A stretch of 64,000 nucleotides of DNA from Cryptomeria japonica (lineage: Eukaryota; Streptophyta; Pinopsida; Cupressales; Cupressaceae): positions 654,878,468-654,942,467 of the forward strand of contig NC_081409.1 in the NCBI RefSeq assembly GCF_030272615.1, in the 5' to 3' direction. Positions 38,094 through 52,384 of the stretch are shown one piece after another. Numbering within the stretch: the stretch's first letter is position 1; every line of letters starts with the position of its first letter. Position numbers and translations under genes: made by a program. A model generated the notes under the pieces. That model made no database searches. It saw nothing but the letters and a program-made list of their open reading frames with translations, and had not been told where the DNA came from.

Positions 38094-39302
38094 CTAGTTA
38101 TCGGATGAAGATCCTACATTAGATTCAAGTGTAGATCCATTGTCTAATTTAGATTCATCTTTTCTAACCCATATTTTCTCATGTTTGTCTCTCATATCTT
38201 CTACCTTTGCCTTTCCCTTCTCATCTGATTTGTTCTTGTCTACCGAAGCACTATTCTTGCTTCTACAGTACTTAGCAATATGACCAGTTTTGTTGTATGC
38301 ATGGCAAACAACATTTCTCTGCCTAGGTTTGAAGTTTATCTGATTTGGTCTCATCCTACACTGGTCAAAGATATGTCCAAACATCCCACAAGCATAACAC
38401 CTCTTTTTTTGGAAGTTATTCATTACTGCTCTACACATATTTGACTTGTGATCAAAATTATTACATATGAAACACTGAGTGGTAAAGGTAGGAACATTAT
38501 TCATGTTGTTCATTCCATTATTCATCTTACTTTTGCATTGATTCACCATATGACCGAATCTATTGAAATTAAAGCATCTACCATTGAATTTATGAGCATT
38601 AGGCTATCTTACTGGAAGATTATTTCTCTTTTTCTGACTAGGTTTTGCATTGCCTTGTCTAGATCTAGAGGGTTAACCTTTCTCAAATCCAAGTCCTCAC
38701 ATGTACTTTTTGTGTCTCTGAATCTCTAGCATCTCATCAAGCCTTTCCAAGATAGCTTTGAGTTTGTCTTTTTAGTCATTAGTAGTAGCAAGTTCATCCC
38801 TTAAGGCAGTAATCTGTCTTTCAAGTTCTCGACCATTATTCCTTGACTGTGTCAACTCAAGCTTTAACTAATCATGCTCATATGTAAGCTTGAAGCATTC
38901 ATCAACTCTTTCCTTCAATGATTGTGCTAGATTCTCTTTATTTTTCTTTTGGTCCTCAATCTCCTTAGTCATCCTCATCACAATGGATTGCATCTCAATC
39001 TTGAAGGCAACATTCTCTCTCTCAAGTTTGTCAATTGCATCAACTTTACCTTGATTTTCCATGATTTGATCTTCTTTCTCCTTCAGCTTGTCCAACAATT
39101 CTTTCCTCTCATCTCTTGAAGTTCTCACTGGATCCTTCAAGTTATTAATGAAATCATCAACAACATTTAGGTTTTTCTTCAAAGAATAGATCTCATTTCT
39201 TGTTGCATCAAGATCCTCAAGTGCCACACTGAGCTGACTCTGAAAACTAGAATCCATTGATTCAATCTCCCAGAGCTTCCTCAAGCGGTTAAGCTTCCTC
39301 AA
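38094..39302 (-). pseudogene. Element B Gag-like protein: coiled coil plus CCHC knuckles
   Basis: Starts at or near 39302, right beside the PBS. The first 144 codons (38868-39302) are a strong coiled-coil candidate (DERKELLDKLKEKEDQIMEN; KLERENVAFKIEMQSIVMRM). After two or three stops the C-terminal part (38094-38549) carries knuckle units: CFICNNFDHKSNMCR, CYACGMFGHIFDQCR and CHAYNKTGHIAKYCR (second Cys lost), with another degenerate unit just upstream (NRFGHMVNQCK). The tail is rich in Lys, Asp and Ser. It matches the Gag-like ORFs of A and C in order and spacing. It probably binds element RNA. Confidence 0.82.
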
Positions 39303-39311
39303 AGGAACTAG

Positions 39312-39323
39312 GCTCTAATACCA
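39312..39323 (-). promoter_or_regulatory. Element B primer binding site
   Basis: The minus strand reads TGGTATTAGAGC, one mismatch from the iMet-type PBS, two bases from the LTR edge. Confidence 0.88.
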
Positions 39324-39325
39324 AC

Positions 39326-40275
39326 TATTGGAATTGGGGATCACTAAGAGGGGGGGTGAATTAGTGATCTATTGGTTAGCAAATTTTCAAACTTAACTTT
39401 AAACCATCAGAAGCATAAAATTGAAACTGAAATGCAGAAACATAAAACAAGCAACCACAAAATCATAACACCGGATTTTTACATGGAAACCCAAATGGGA
39501 AAAACCACAGTGGGATTAGAACCCATAATATTTTTCCACTATGGCCAATAGCAAAATAATATTATAATATGAGATTACACAAGCATTCAGACACACTGCC
39601 TAGAGCTCACTGCTCAAATACAATAAGGGCTACAACCCTGAAAGGCTCACTACCTTACTGTTTGATTACAATAATGAATTGTAGAAAAATGAACTCTAAT
39701 CTATAACATCTACAATGCTTGGATGAGTTCCGGTTAAGTGCTAAATATACTGACTGGGTCACCTCTGTTGATCTACTCTATTTTGCCCTATTCATTGTCT
39801 CAGTGAGCTACCGAATCAAGAATGTGCACGTGAAAATGCACCAAAATGGGTTCTCGATCACTACTCACTTGCATACAATAATACCATCCACCAAAAAGAT
39901 AATCTACACCAAATTTATGTACCAGAAATTACAAAATAGATTATTTACCATGTCGCCCTGCTAGTGTAACATATAGTCACATGTTGGCTTGACCGGATCA
40001 CCAAAGATAGATGTGGATCACCAAAGCAATAATAAAATGATGTTTCAAAGTCAGCCCAATCAATCCCAACATGATACAATGAACCAAAATCACCAGAAAG
40101 CTTCCTTACCCAAAACTGCTATGTTCATCCTGAAATACCAGTTAACTGGCTACCAGTTGACATTCGCTTCCAATTAAGAAGAATTGTGGTTACCAGATCA
40201 AATCTCCATGAATAGTTGTCATCAATGACAACCCTAAACCATCAGAAGTCACTAGTTGAGTGTCAATTGCCAACA
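39326..40275 (-). repeat. Element B 5' LTR
   Basis: Plus strand TATTGGAATTGGGGATCAC to GTGTCAATTGCCAACA, 950 bp, followed by TATAT. Contains the G-tract hairpin GATCACT...AGTGATC (39340-39363) and the AAACCACAGTGGG block near 39502. Confidence 0.92.
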
Positions 40276-40280
40276 TATAT

Positions 40281-40754
40281 TTTATTGTTAAATATCAAAA
40301 AATGCATTTCCATGATGTATTGCAAGATTACATTCAATTTGGTGTTCCTTCAAGTGCAAGTCTAGTTGACCAGTTTTGTTGTTTTCAATTGATTTAGCAA
40401 GATTAATTGTGAATCTATTTTCAGATGTGAATGAATCATTAATATATTTTTGAGGGAATATTAGAATCTAAAATAAATCCTTAATACTTTTGGGGACATT
40501 TCAGTTTGAGTCTCATACTTGTTGTTTGACTCTATTCCTTAGGCGGGTGCCTCCTGGGGGCTCTAAAGGCTGGGTATGTGGTTTATTCTTTGTTTGTCAA
40601 TCAAATTTGGATCATATTGTCTAAAGTGGATTGATTTGTGGATGTATGTGGTTTCTTGATTATCTTGTTGTGGTATCTCTATGTATTCCTATGTTGGTTT
40701 GAGCCCTATGTGCTCCTATGTTGAGATATTGATTATAATGCTATATGGATGCAG
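40281..40754. other. Unassigned DNA right of element B
   Basis: AT-rich sequence without a recognised element or gene. Together with 21951-22105 it is the pre-insertion locus of element B. Confidence 0.5.
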
Positions 40755-41390
40755 GGTATGTGTAGGATCATGAGGGGCCAAAAACTAGTGATATTTTGAC
40801 TAAAGTCTTGATTGATAGGCTAATTGAAAAATATCTATAACTTTCAAATGGTATCACATTTTTTTGAATCTGAAATATGTGTCACATTATATGCTTCATA
40901 TACTATAAGATTAAAAAAAATTGAATTTCATAAAGTTTGACCAAGTTATGGTGGTCAAACATATGAGTTTTTATATTTTTATAAAGTAGTTGTTAAAAAT
41001 AATTATTAATTATTTATTTTAAAAAAATACAAAAAAATATGTGTCATAGCTAGACATGAGTCTTCTACTTATATCTAAAATCTTATAAAAAATTATTATG
41101 AGTTGATTGTGGTTAGAGTGATTAGACAAACACCTACTTCTTATCTTTTTCTTGAAACTTTAGTACTACTGCATTGACATTTCAAATTTTTGTCCAATAA
41201 TTATATTTTTTAGGAAACAACTAGTATCTTACAAACTACATTTAATTTTCTATAGATTCTATTCTTACATATTTTTGAAATAATCTTGGTAACTTATTCA
41301 AATTTTTATGTCAATTTGTTTAACTATATTTTTTTTTATTTTCATTCCCACTTAAGGGCCTATTTGGCCCACTATGATCCTGCACATACC
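40755..41390. mobile_element. Candidate inverted-repeat DNA element (636 bp)
   Basis: The left end, GGTATGTGTAGGATCATG, and the inverted right end, GGTATGTGCAGGATCATA, match at about 25 of 30 positions when GGGCCAAA is included. The interior is AT-rich with no ORF, as expected of a MITE. I could not find a convincing target duplication beside the ends, so the superfamily is open and decay or coincidence remain possible. Confidence 0.5.
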
Positions 41391-42487
41391 TTGAAATGAT
41401 GTTCAAATCTCTGTTATGAGACTTAATAAAATCATATTATATTATTCATTTGATGATGATTCATATTTCATCTTATTCTTTGATTTGGGATTAAGTAGGC
41501 ATAGTATCATAAGGGAGAGTGGCTCTCCATGGGGGTCAGGATCCTAAATGATTGTAAAGACAACCCATACCAAGCTATGTGATGACACTCTCCCTTTGTG
41601 TGCTCTAGTGTTCTACTCTTGTGTTTTAATTTGTAAGTCCTCTAGAATTCTCATGTGGAGTTGTCATGTGGAGTTGTCTTGTGAAGTTATCTTTTTTATG
41701 TTGATCATCTTTATGTTCCTTGTTTGGTGTCCTTATCCTATGGTTGTAGTTAGTAACCTTGTTTACCTTTATCCCTTTCTTGTTTGAATTTGGGCCAAAT
41801 GTCTATCTCCTAGCACGGGGGGTGGTCCTTTGGGCTCCACATGGTTGGGTGGTAGTTTCCTAGGGCAAAATCAAGAAGTTGTGTCACACTTGGGGCTAAC
41901 TAGGGGTAGTCCGGCCAGAATGAGTTCAATTAGACTAAGTCTGACCGAACTTAATCTAGTTGGACTACCCCCAACCACATGGTGCCTCGTGTCATGTGAG
42001 TGGCACTGAAATGGTGTCAGTAGTCCAATCAAATTGAGTTCAACCAGACTGAGTCAAGCTAGACTATTGACTATATAAAGTGATTTTTTTGCCATCAATC
42101 CTAATTTGGTACCTGGGAGCTTTAGGAGTTTGGCCAAACTACAAAGGAGATTAGTTTCAACCCTTGTTGTTCCAGTATGTACAATTTTTTTCTCTTTTTC
42201 TTTTGTTTTGTTTTTGTAGTATAAAAAATAAATATATTTATTGTTATGTTTTTTTTTAATTCTTTAGTTTATTAATTTTTTGAACATTTTTAGAATGAAA
42301 ACATTAGAAAAATCTTTAAAATAAATTAAACTTAGCAAATTTTGAAAACCCACACTATGAAACCATTAGAAAAATATGGCCAAATTACTATTAAACGATG
42401 ACAAAAAAAAAATCATTTTCTCATTACCCTTACTATTAAAGAATAAAAATTTATAATCAATACAGTTCACATAGAAAAGAAAATCCT
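41391..42487. other. Unassigned non-coding DNA
   Basis: No gene or element recognised. The part 41880-42060 repeats short words such as GACTAAGTC, GACTGAGTC and GTTGGACTA around GAACTTAATC, a loose internal repeat. Confidence 0.45.
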
Positions 42488-43846
<1,359 letters not shown>

Positions 43847-44105
43847 TAATTTTAATATTTCTTTAAAGTAATTTGTATCAAACATTTCAATTACTTTGAA
43901 TTACTTTAAATTAGAAAATTTGTATCATTTTCAAATATGTTTGAATTAGTTTTAAATAGTTTTCACAATTAGTTTGATTATTTTAAAATAGTTTTGAATA
44001 ATTACTTTTAAAATTCTCTTCTTTTATAACTACACATGTAGATATTTTCCACATGGTTGATCAGTCATGTAATGATAGCATTCATCGTGAGGGTGACTAG
44101 ATATC

Positions 44106-45475
44106 TAGTCAGTCTAGTTAAATACCTTCTCATGACAGTGATCTTAGGGCTCAACTTTTGTCGAAATCATTCAGGTTTTACAGCATGCCATATAGCATCT
44201 TGGCAAATACATTACTAAATGTCTCTAACCAACCAAATAAGGAAAGGGTGTAGAGTATTAGGGATGAGTTGATGAATATGATTGACACTGTCCATACATA
44301 TAATCCATATGATGATATATCGATTGACTCTTTCTATAGTTGCCTCTCTCATAGTGTGGTCGTCATGGTGGGATGGAAAACCATGTCAATGGGTGTATCT
44401 TCCACACAGATGCTTACCATGTTCCCCATTATCATGGGAGTTAGCATAAGGTTAGGGGATATTTAGTGACGATGTGCACTAATCTTCTTGTGGCACCATT
44501 CATCTATCCTAGATGGTTGGTAGCTCATCATAGATGACCATAAAAGGATGAGTTGCCACTTTATTTCTCGAGAAAATTGTCTGGAAAGTTTCACATGGGC
44601 ATGGACGTAGATTACACATCTATACCAATGAATGTTTGGTAGGGGAGAGGGAGGTTGAGCAATAAATATAGACCACCTGATGCACCAGTTCCCATTAATA
44701 AATGAGCATTAGTTGGTCCAAACCTTTTGGTTCTGCCAAAACATTTGGAATTATCACAAGCAGCAAATGATGCCAAGAAACACATCTTCTCTAACACTAC
44801 ATAGATTACCACTCAAGTCGACATGTCCTTTGATCATATTCGGAGATATTTGTTGCAGTCCCAGACTACCATTCCTAAAGCTACAGATGCGACATTGAGA
44901 AGTGGTGATCCTTATGTCTGTGTAGACATACCATCTCTCCTTGACATTGTTTGATTGACATAGGTTGGTCCTTTGCAATGGATGAGTGCATTGTTGTCTA
45001 GTGATTTATTGGATGCTTACACATATATTTCTTCTACACATAGGATCCCACTCTAGTCTATAGTGATGCACATGAGACAACATGTACACAGAGGTGGATC
45101 TAGCAGCCATGGTGGTAGATCATTTTAGGGGTGATATGGGGGGAGAGGATTAAATTCCAATGCATACTACAACCCCTCCACCACATACATTAGTTGATCC
45201 CACACCTCCTCCTCATCCTACACTAGTCGATCTGACACCTAGGCCTATGGAGCATTTACTGTTGCTGCATGTTCCTACAACCCCCCCCCATAGTCAGCAT
45301 ACTTTTACACCTCCTTCTTGAGGTTCATGTCATTATACTAGTCTTCTTGTTGTCTTAGAGGATGCATCTTTTGATATAGACATTGACCACATGTCCTTCC
45401 ATTCATTTGAGGGCAGCAGGATCAGGAGAGCCTTCGAGTCTCATGAGGTACATTGTTTTCTCTGCAACCATATTA
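44106..45475 (+). pseudogene. Decayed coding-like sequence, unidentified (possibly plant mobile domain)
   Basis: In one plus frame, long stretches read as protein with only scattered stops: RDELMNMIDTVHTYNPYDDI, then SFYSCLSHSVVVMVGWKTMS, and after a gap a Pro/His-rich tail (TTPPPHTLVDPTPPPHPTLV) ending DIDHMSFHSFEGSRI. In a second frame, FSNTT is followed by TTQVDMSFDHIRRYLLQSQT. The R-D-E-L-x(n)-Y-N-P-Y order and the Pro-rich tail recall plant mobile domain proteins of transposon origin, but the match is weak and from memory. It is a pseudogene whatever its source. AT-rich filler with no gene lies at 43847-44105. Confidence 0.35.
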
Positions 45476-45501
45476 TTTAATTTATTTTAAATAGCTTATT
45501 T

Positions 45502-46040
45502 CAACTTTAAAATTGTTAACACAATTTGAATTTTTAATTATATACAACATCCTATTACATTGGAGACAATGGGAGATTTCTAGCCTCCTTCTGCTCCTAC
45601 ACATGCTCGTAGTTAGGTATTTTAAGATTTAAATAGATGTACATATCTTGAGAGCTCATTTCAATTCAAAGACAACATGTTAATATTTTTTTAACATATA
45701 TATGTATATGATCTAGATTTGTGGACCACATTTGAGTTCTTCATCTTGGATTCTTGTGGCATGTGCACACTCTAATGATGCAGATGTTGGATTAGGATAG
45801 GTAAAATTTGCATACTTATGTTGAAGTAAAATTTCAATATTTATGTTGAGGTAACATTTATTTATACCATTCCAACTTCAAAATTCTTAACAAAATTTGA
45901 ATTTTAAATTATATACAGCATCCTATTATGTTGGAGACATTGGGAGATTTGCAGCCTCCTTCTGCTCCTACACATGGTCATAGTCCAGTATTTTAAGATT
46001 TAAATAGATATACCTATCTTGAGAGATCATTTCAATTCAT
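45502..46040 (+). repeat. Pair of ~165-bp direct repeats, 371 bp apart
   Basis: Copies start CAACTTTAAAATTGTTAAC (45502) and CAACTTCAAAATTCTTAAC (45873) and share GCCTCCTTCTGCTCCTACAC and TTTTAAGATTTAAATAGAT. The second copy ends just before element C. Confidence 0.85.
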
Positions 46041-46049
46041 GGTTAGCCT

Positions 46050-46993
46050 TGTTGGAATCCAAGAACACTAATAGGGGGGGTGAATCAGTGTTCTACTAGA
46101 ATGATCAATTTTAACCTTATTAAAACATGCATTCACCAACCGGTATACCGATACATATAGAATTGAAGAAGTACAGAAACCAATAAGCCAATCACATAAA
46201 TGAATACCATAACACACAAAGTTATACATGGAAAACATCAAAGAGGAAAAACCACAGTGGGATTTGTGACCCACAATATCAATCCACTGGCCATATGAAG
46301 AGATATTACAAAATATAGGGCCCTGCACTTCCAGGAAGGCTTATAGCCTAGACCACACCGCTCAATAAAAAAAGGAGCCTCATTGAATACATACAAATCT
46401 ATACTACAATCTAGAGAAATGATTGAACTTCAAAGATAGCATCTTTTATGCCAGAATATAGTTTCAGTTAAGCTCTGTCTGTTCCGATCTGAAACCATAA
46501 ACCCTTACTGGAATACCCCTTTACATAAATATCCTCACATACATGATCTCTCTCATATATTTTGCATCATGTTACATAACCTTACATCCTACACATTCCA
46601 TATTTCAAAATGATCTAATCAACTAACCTCTATACCCTTTATAATTCATCATGCCTTATGTCGGCTTACAAAGATAATTATAATATGAATATACATGTCA
46701 ACTCAATAACATAAACACATGAATATCAAAAACAATTGTCAATATCGGATCTCCCAAATGATGTCGACGTCAAATATTGACAACCTGATTGTAAACCATA
46801 TTGGCCTGCAATGTCGATAATCAAAGAAATCTATCCAACTTGTAGGTGTCGGTGTTGGTGTCGGTACTAATAAAGTATCTATGAAGTTCTTGTCGATACA
46901 CAACTAACCCAAAATATGAAGTTGGAACATGTTGCCATGTTGCCATCAATGACAACATATTGAAACCAACCAATTGAGTGTCAATTGCCAACA
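46050..46993 (-). repeat. Element C 3' LTR
   Basis: Plus strand TGTTGGAATCC to GTGTCAATTGCCAACA, 944 bp, with perfect TGTTGG/CCAACA termini. Contains the G-tract hairpin AACACT...AGTGTT at 46063-46093 and the region 46316-46477 shared with Copia-2. Confidence 0.93.
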
Positions 46994-47008
46994 GTCTCCC
47001 CCTTTGGT
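46994..47008 (-). promoter_or_regulatory. Element C polypurine tract
   Basis: The minus strand reads CCAAAGGGGGAGAC immediately before the 3' LTR. A second purine run (CAAAGGGGGAGAGATATT on the minus strand) lies near 47190-47210, as in element A. Confidence 0.85.
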
Positions 47009-47296
47009 ATTGATGGCAACACTCATGTGAAAAATGATCATGGTTTCCATCTATCAATTTCATCTTGAGCCTACTCCCCCTGAGCTGAATATCCATCAAT
47101 ACAAAATACTCCATACCTCCATATCTATTGAATATTTTTCAACTATACTACCCCTAATGTATACAACTCCCTTTTTTTCTTTTTCACATCAATATCTCTC
47201 CCCCTTTGACATCAATGCCATTGAAAATACCAAAAAGTACCAAAAACAACCAAGATGAAGAATGAAAACTGTATAATGAATATGTCCCAAAATACC

Positions 47297-50200
47297 TTAC
47301 CGGAGCTGAATACACTTGAAAATTTCCAGATAGGCCTTCTCCAACAGTTCTAGATAAGTATCCCAACCAGATTTGAAAGTGTTGAAAATATATACAAGTC
47401 CATTTAGCATATGGGCATATGACTCTTTCTCATTTATCTCTGTCAGTGTGGGCTTACTAACCATATCTATACACTCCTTCGTATGTACACTTAATGAATC
47501 CAACTGGGGATTCACCAATCTTCTAAGACCTCTAGCTCTCCTTATCATTTTATCTTTTTCCTTGTCAAGAGCAAAAACTTGGGCTTCCAAAACCAAAATT
47601 TGACCATCAATAGATGTAGTCAATGAATTCAATCCATCAAAAGAATTGGCTATACTTGCAATCTCCTCCTAAATATCTTTAATCCTTTTATCCATCTCAA
47701 CTGTGACAAAACTTGTGTTACAACATACTCTATAGATATTAAAATACTACCTCAATGCATTATCAATCAATTTCAACTTATTATTGATCTCCTTCCTCTC
47801 AGACTTAATCATTTGATCAAAGGTAGCTCTCTTTGCCTATGTGAATTGTGTAGGAGCACCCAAGCACATGAGGTCACTAGGAGAAAAGTGATGTTTTAAG
47901 CCATTTTGATTATTTTTATGATGTATTGATTAATGATGAATCCATTTGTAAAGACAAGATCAATTATTGTAATTATTTGCATAAAGTTGTTAAAAGTTGT
48001 TCTTTAGGTCCCAGTTTGGTCTATAAGGTCAAGATTGTTGAAATAGACCATGGAAGGGTAAAATCAACGTAAATATCTCAAATAGTCTATAAGAGTTTTT
48101 ACAATTTGGGGAGTCATTAGGAAAAAGTGTCAAAGTTGCAAGAAAATTGCAAAAGTGCAACATTTGCAAAAATGTAAAAGTGCAAAAATTGCACATAAAG
48201 TTGTAAAAGGGAAGATGAAGGGTCATAAAGGTAGTTGGATGGTTTATAACTACCAAAGAGTCTATAAATATGTTTTACTAGTCAAACCAAATCATTATTG
48301 GAAGAATAGAGAAGGAGGATAAAGTTTTGGAACAAATTGGTGTGTTTAAAACTTGCATTTTGATTGGTGTTTTTGTGTTAAGTTGTTGTTTCCAAGCCCT
48401 GTAAGACCATGTATGGCCTAGAAAACCTATATATTTATAATGGTTAGATAGTGGAATGAATCCTCTTTCTCATTCTTTTTGTTTAGTGCAGTGTAATGAA
48501 TAAATGAATAAGTTATGAAAGTTTTGGTGAAAGTGGTTGTTTGCAGATTTGAGATTTCCTGAGAATAGTCATGTGGCAGCATTTGGTATGGACTCATTAG
48601 GAAGAATTATGACCTCAAAATAGATTAATTGGAAATATATATGAATCACCTTTCATTTCATTTTGGTTTGAGTCATTTTTATGTACATTTGTGTAAGTTA
48701 TGAAGATTTTGGTGAAAACTGTTTTTAAACTATCTTCAATGGAGTTGCATACAAGGGTTTGTGATTATCTAATGATTTAACCATTTGAAAATTTAATGGC
48801 TTACATATTATGAAACTAGATCCATAAATATTTCATGTTTTATTAGTTTGGAATCATTTGATTTTTTTTTGTGAAAGATATTTGATGCCCTAGACGGACT
48901 AGGCATGCACATGTCCTATTTGGGGAAAGCAGAAATGGGTCTCGGTGAAAAGATGATAACGTTTAATCTAACCGTTGGATTTGGCTAAATTTGGGATATG
49001 TTGTTTGTAAGAAAGTTATTCTAATTCTAACTAAAGGGATTGAGTTTTTTATTTCTGGTTAGATATTTATATACCTTTGTGTACAAGTCTATCCAAAGGG
49101 ACAACAAGTTGGCAAATTTGATACCTGGATCAAGTTTGTGTTTTCTTGATTGATTGATTGTTGAAGTATGATGGATTATGCCTCTAATGAATTTTTATAA
49201 TGGTAAAAATATAGATGGATCAGCATGATCCTAGAGTTGTGATTGGTTTCCCAAGATCCTCTGTATTAGTGAACCTCTCTAGTGCTTGTCGATTTGATAT
49301 TTGATGTAAAGACAAAAAATCCTTTGAAATGTGCTTTGTGATTGTCTTAAGCTTGCTGGATGGTCTCACTTCTTAGTAAAAATTGCACTCCATGACAAGT
49401 CTATGCAAAATAGTGATAGACTGATCAATAACACCTTGATCCATGGATCCTTCCTCCATCATTTTATGTGCAACCAACACCAGAAGTTCAGTAGAACTCA
49501 TCTCGGCTATGATTTTGTTTTCAACCTGCAAGGTGTCAATTGATAATAATGATGGGCTAACTACCACTTCCTTGCTGGATTCCCTTTTCTCTCCATCTGA
49601 TGGTTTAACTTCTATAGCTTCCTCACTTGAACCAGTGTCTTCACCACTTGGTGTAGTCTGAGTAACTGTCGATTCCTCCCTAGGAACTGTGACCTCGTCT
49701 TGTACAATCTGATCTAGAGAACTATTGTCCTCAACATTAGAAACTTGTAAACTTGCAACCTTTACACTATTTGTATCTATTGGTATCTCAACATTTTCCT
49801 ATATATTAGTATCTATCGGGGGCTCAATATCCACTATTTTAATGTTTTTTTCAAAATTGAGGGTGAAGTACCCATAATTCCTTTACTTTTCCCTTCAACT
49901 AGGATGTCTGCAGTATCTGTCTTAGGTTTTGATGAAGTATAAAAACCACGGTTCTCTTCTAAGAGCTTAACCCATGCCTTGTGTGTCTCTTTGATTATCT
50001 CATTGACCCTTCCTAACATAAGATTGATAATTCTATGCTTGTTAAATATTTTCCTATCTGCAACCTCAAGTGTCTTGTCCATCTCCTCTAGAGCAATGGA
50101 AACACAAACAAGTAACAACTCTTAGATCTTTATATGTTTGTCCTCTTGCATTTTTGATAATCTCCTAGCATCTAAAATGTCATACAACTATTCCAGTATT

Positions 50201-52025
50201 TGGTATTCAATTTCTAACAAGGCTTTCTTATAAATATCCAAATACAACAAAACTACTTCCTCTACTTATCTTTATTCATCATTATCTAAATGTTCATAAT
50301 AAAATAGTACATTCTTTAACATACCATCTTTAGTAATTTCATCAACTGACTCTACATAAGTCTTTGGTGGAATAATAGTTACATTACCAGATTCAATTGC
50401 AAGATCAATATCATCCTTCTTTCTCCTTCCAGTACTGGATGGGGCTAAAGGTGTTTCTTTTGGTACTCTTTTCAGTGTCGATACCCTACTAGTAACTTTC
50501 CTAACCGTTTGCTTCTTAGCTTCTACCTTGGTCTCTTCAGTTTTCTTCCTTAATACCCTTTTGAATGGCAAGGGTGTGTCATCATCAGATGCAGATTCTG
50601 CTGCAATAGGCTCAATGAATATTTATGGCTCTTTCCTCTTCCTTCCTTTCTCCAGAACAACATCAATCAATGCTTTGATTTCTTGTGAAATCTTTTCAAT
50701 AAATTTACTTGCCTTGCCCTCCTTCTTCTCTCTCTTCTTTTCATTGAACTCAGTTTCAACCTCTTTCTTCTTCTGCTTAATAGTACCATAGGTTTTTACA
50801 GTTTCATCAATAGGTGCCTCAATTAGCATATGTGCATAAGCATCAATAATCTGTGCATCAAATTCATAACCCATTTCCTCAATCCAAATCTTTCGGGGCC
50901 TCACTTCCTCTATCAAAGTTTCATCTTTCTTGACCATGAAGCATATCTCAGTTGAGTACTTATCAACAATGTGCTTTGGAACCCTCACCCTAGAATTTAG
51001 AGCCTTTTGAAATGATTTAAAGTAACCCCACACTTTGTCATCTCTCTGACTACCCAATGTAGCAATTGTTGTTTTAGCTGTGTCCCTACCAAGATATCAA
51101 ATGCCCATTTTCTCTTCCCAAAACCAGGAGTCTCATTAATGAAAAATAGCATTAAACAGACAATTAGGCTACCATACCAGAATGTTCCTTTCTTTTCTCC
51201 TTTGATCTTTCCTAGATTAATCAACAATTCATCCAACATCCAACCACATAGATCTAAATTCTCACTCTCCCTCATCATTTAATGATATGCATAAATGCAG
51301 GAGCTAGAAACAGAATTCGGATGGTTTGATTGAGTTACCTTGTAACTAATGACCATGCTTCCGAACTTGATATCTGTATTGGTGATAGTACTAATCCTCA
51401 ATGATCACTTTTATGATGTTGCACCGGTAATCTTGTTGACCTGAACATTTGAAACTTTCTTCTCTAGATGTTGTCCAACCTGCAGTAAACTAGTGATTGC
51501 CCTAATGGCCTCCTTTAAAATTTTATATGGTCTATCCAACCAGATAAACTCTCCATGCACTTTGCTTAAAACATACCTAACAATTTCATCTTCAAATTCC
51601 TGAATATCCAGAATGTCGGTAAACCCTAGATCCACAATATGTTAGTATTTGGGCTTAATCTTTCCAAAATCTCCCATTATCTCACTCATGTACATGTTCT
51701 TAATATCACTTGTTCTCAAATCCTCAATATGATAGTGAATGTAGGCTCTAACATCTTCGACGTACATGACTCCTTCTAGGACACAGGAAAAAGTGACAAC
51801 TGAATCGTCCAAGGTAGCAACATGTGGATATCACTTAAAAATCAACCTAGGACAGTCCTTGACCTCAACAATAGTAGGATTTTCAATAAACATATGTACA
51901 GATGATGATCTAGCATTCCATGATCGAAGATAAATACCTATAAATAATTGTCGGTGAAAAATCCTATAGACCTCTTTTGATCGCCGATGAAATCGTTCAA
52001 GATGATATTGATCGCTCTGAATCAC
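47297..52025 (-). pseudogene. Element C ORF2, large protein of unknown function
   Basis: About 1,100 codons once the insertion at 47847-49268 is removed, with several stops. Blocks in order: NPTIVEVKDCPRLIFK (near 51840); FIWLDRPYKILKEAIRAI and VNKITGATS (51411-51635); SENLDLCGWMLDELLINLGK with GTFWYGSLIVCLMLFFINE (50997-51278); RVRVPKHIVDKYSTEICFMV with PRKIWIEEMGYEFDAQI (50623-51057); basic blocks KKREKKEGKASKFIEKI and FKRVLRKKTEETKVEAKKQT (50272-50571); a helical part with LEEMDKTLEVADRKIFNKHR (49834-50118); and the C-terminus LDKEKDKMIRRARGLRRL ending near 47297. The basic stretches could act as nuclear signals or bind nucleic acid. No enzyme motif is seen. Confidence 0.78.
47847..49268. 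mobile_element. 1.4-kb insertion inside element C ORF2 (possible solo LTR)
   Basis: Comparison with element A shows extra sequence here. Element C resumes at CTCTCTAGTGCTTGTCG, and the flanks GTGAAT (47841-47846) and GTGAAC (49269-49274) look like a target duplication. The insert begins TGTGTAGGAGCACC and ends CCTCTGTATTA. It has no ORF of note but a TATA-like TCTATAAATATG near 48260, as in an LTR promoter. The CA terminus expected of an LTR is not clear, so its class is unsettled. Confidence 0.6.
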
Positions 52026-52384
52026 CTTAGACTTCCTCTAAATCACTCTAAATTGCTTTGAATGCAAAGTGAACAGAAATGAAGTGAATTCATCCTTTTA
52101 ACCTCCAACAAACCCTTATCCATCATTAATATTAATTATATTTTATGAAAGATATCAGATCTTGATCAAACATCTCCATGTTGGATAAGCATCTCCAATG
52201 TCTGGAACATATTCCAAAACCTCTTCTCGGGGAATATGAAGTATCTTCATGAATTTTCCTACCCCTAAGGCATCTTCCTTACTTACCGAATGAGCTTCCT
52301 GGTGGTGTAGGAGCAACCTCCTCTGTCAGCTGAGTAACCAGTGCATTTCCATCTGTTGATTGTTCCTCTGACTTCTAGACCCAT

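Noticed and set aside
45502-46040. CRISPR-like or satellite array
   Set aside because: Only two diverged copies with a 371-bp period and no regular short repeat-spacer pattern; none of the window's repeats looks like CRISPR.
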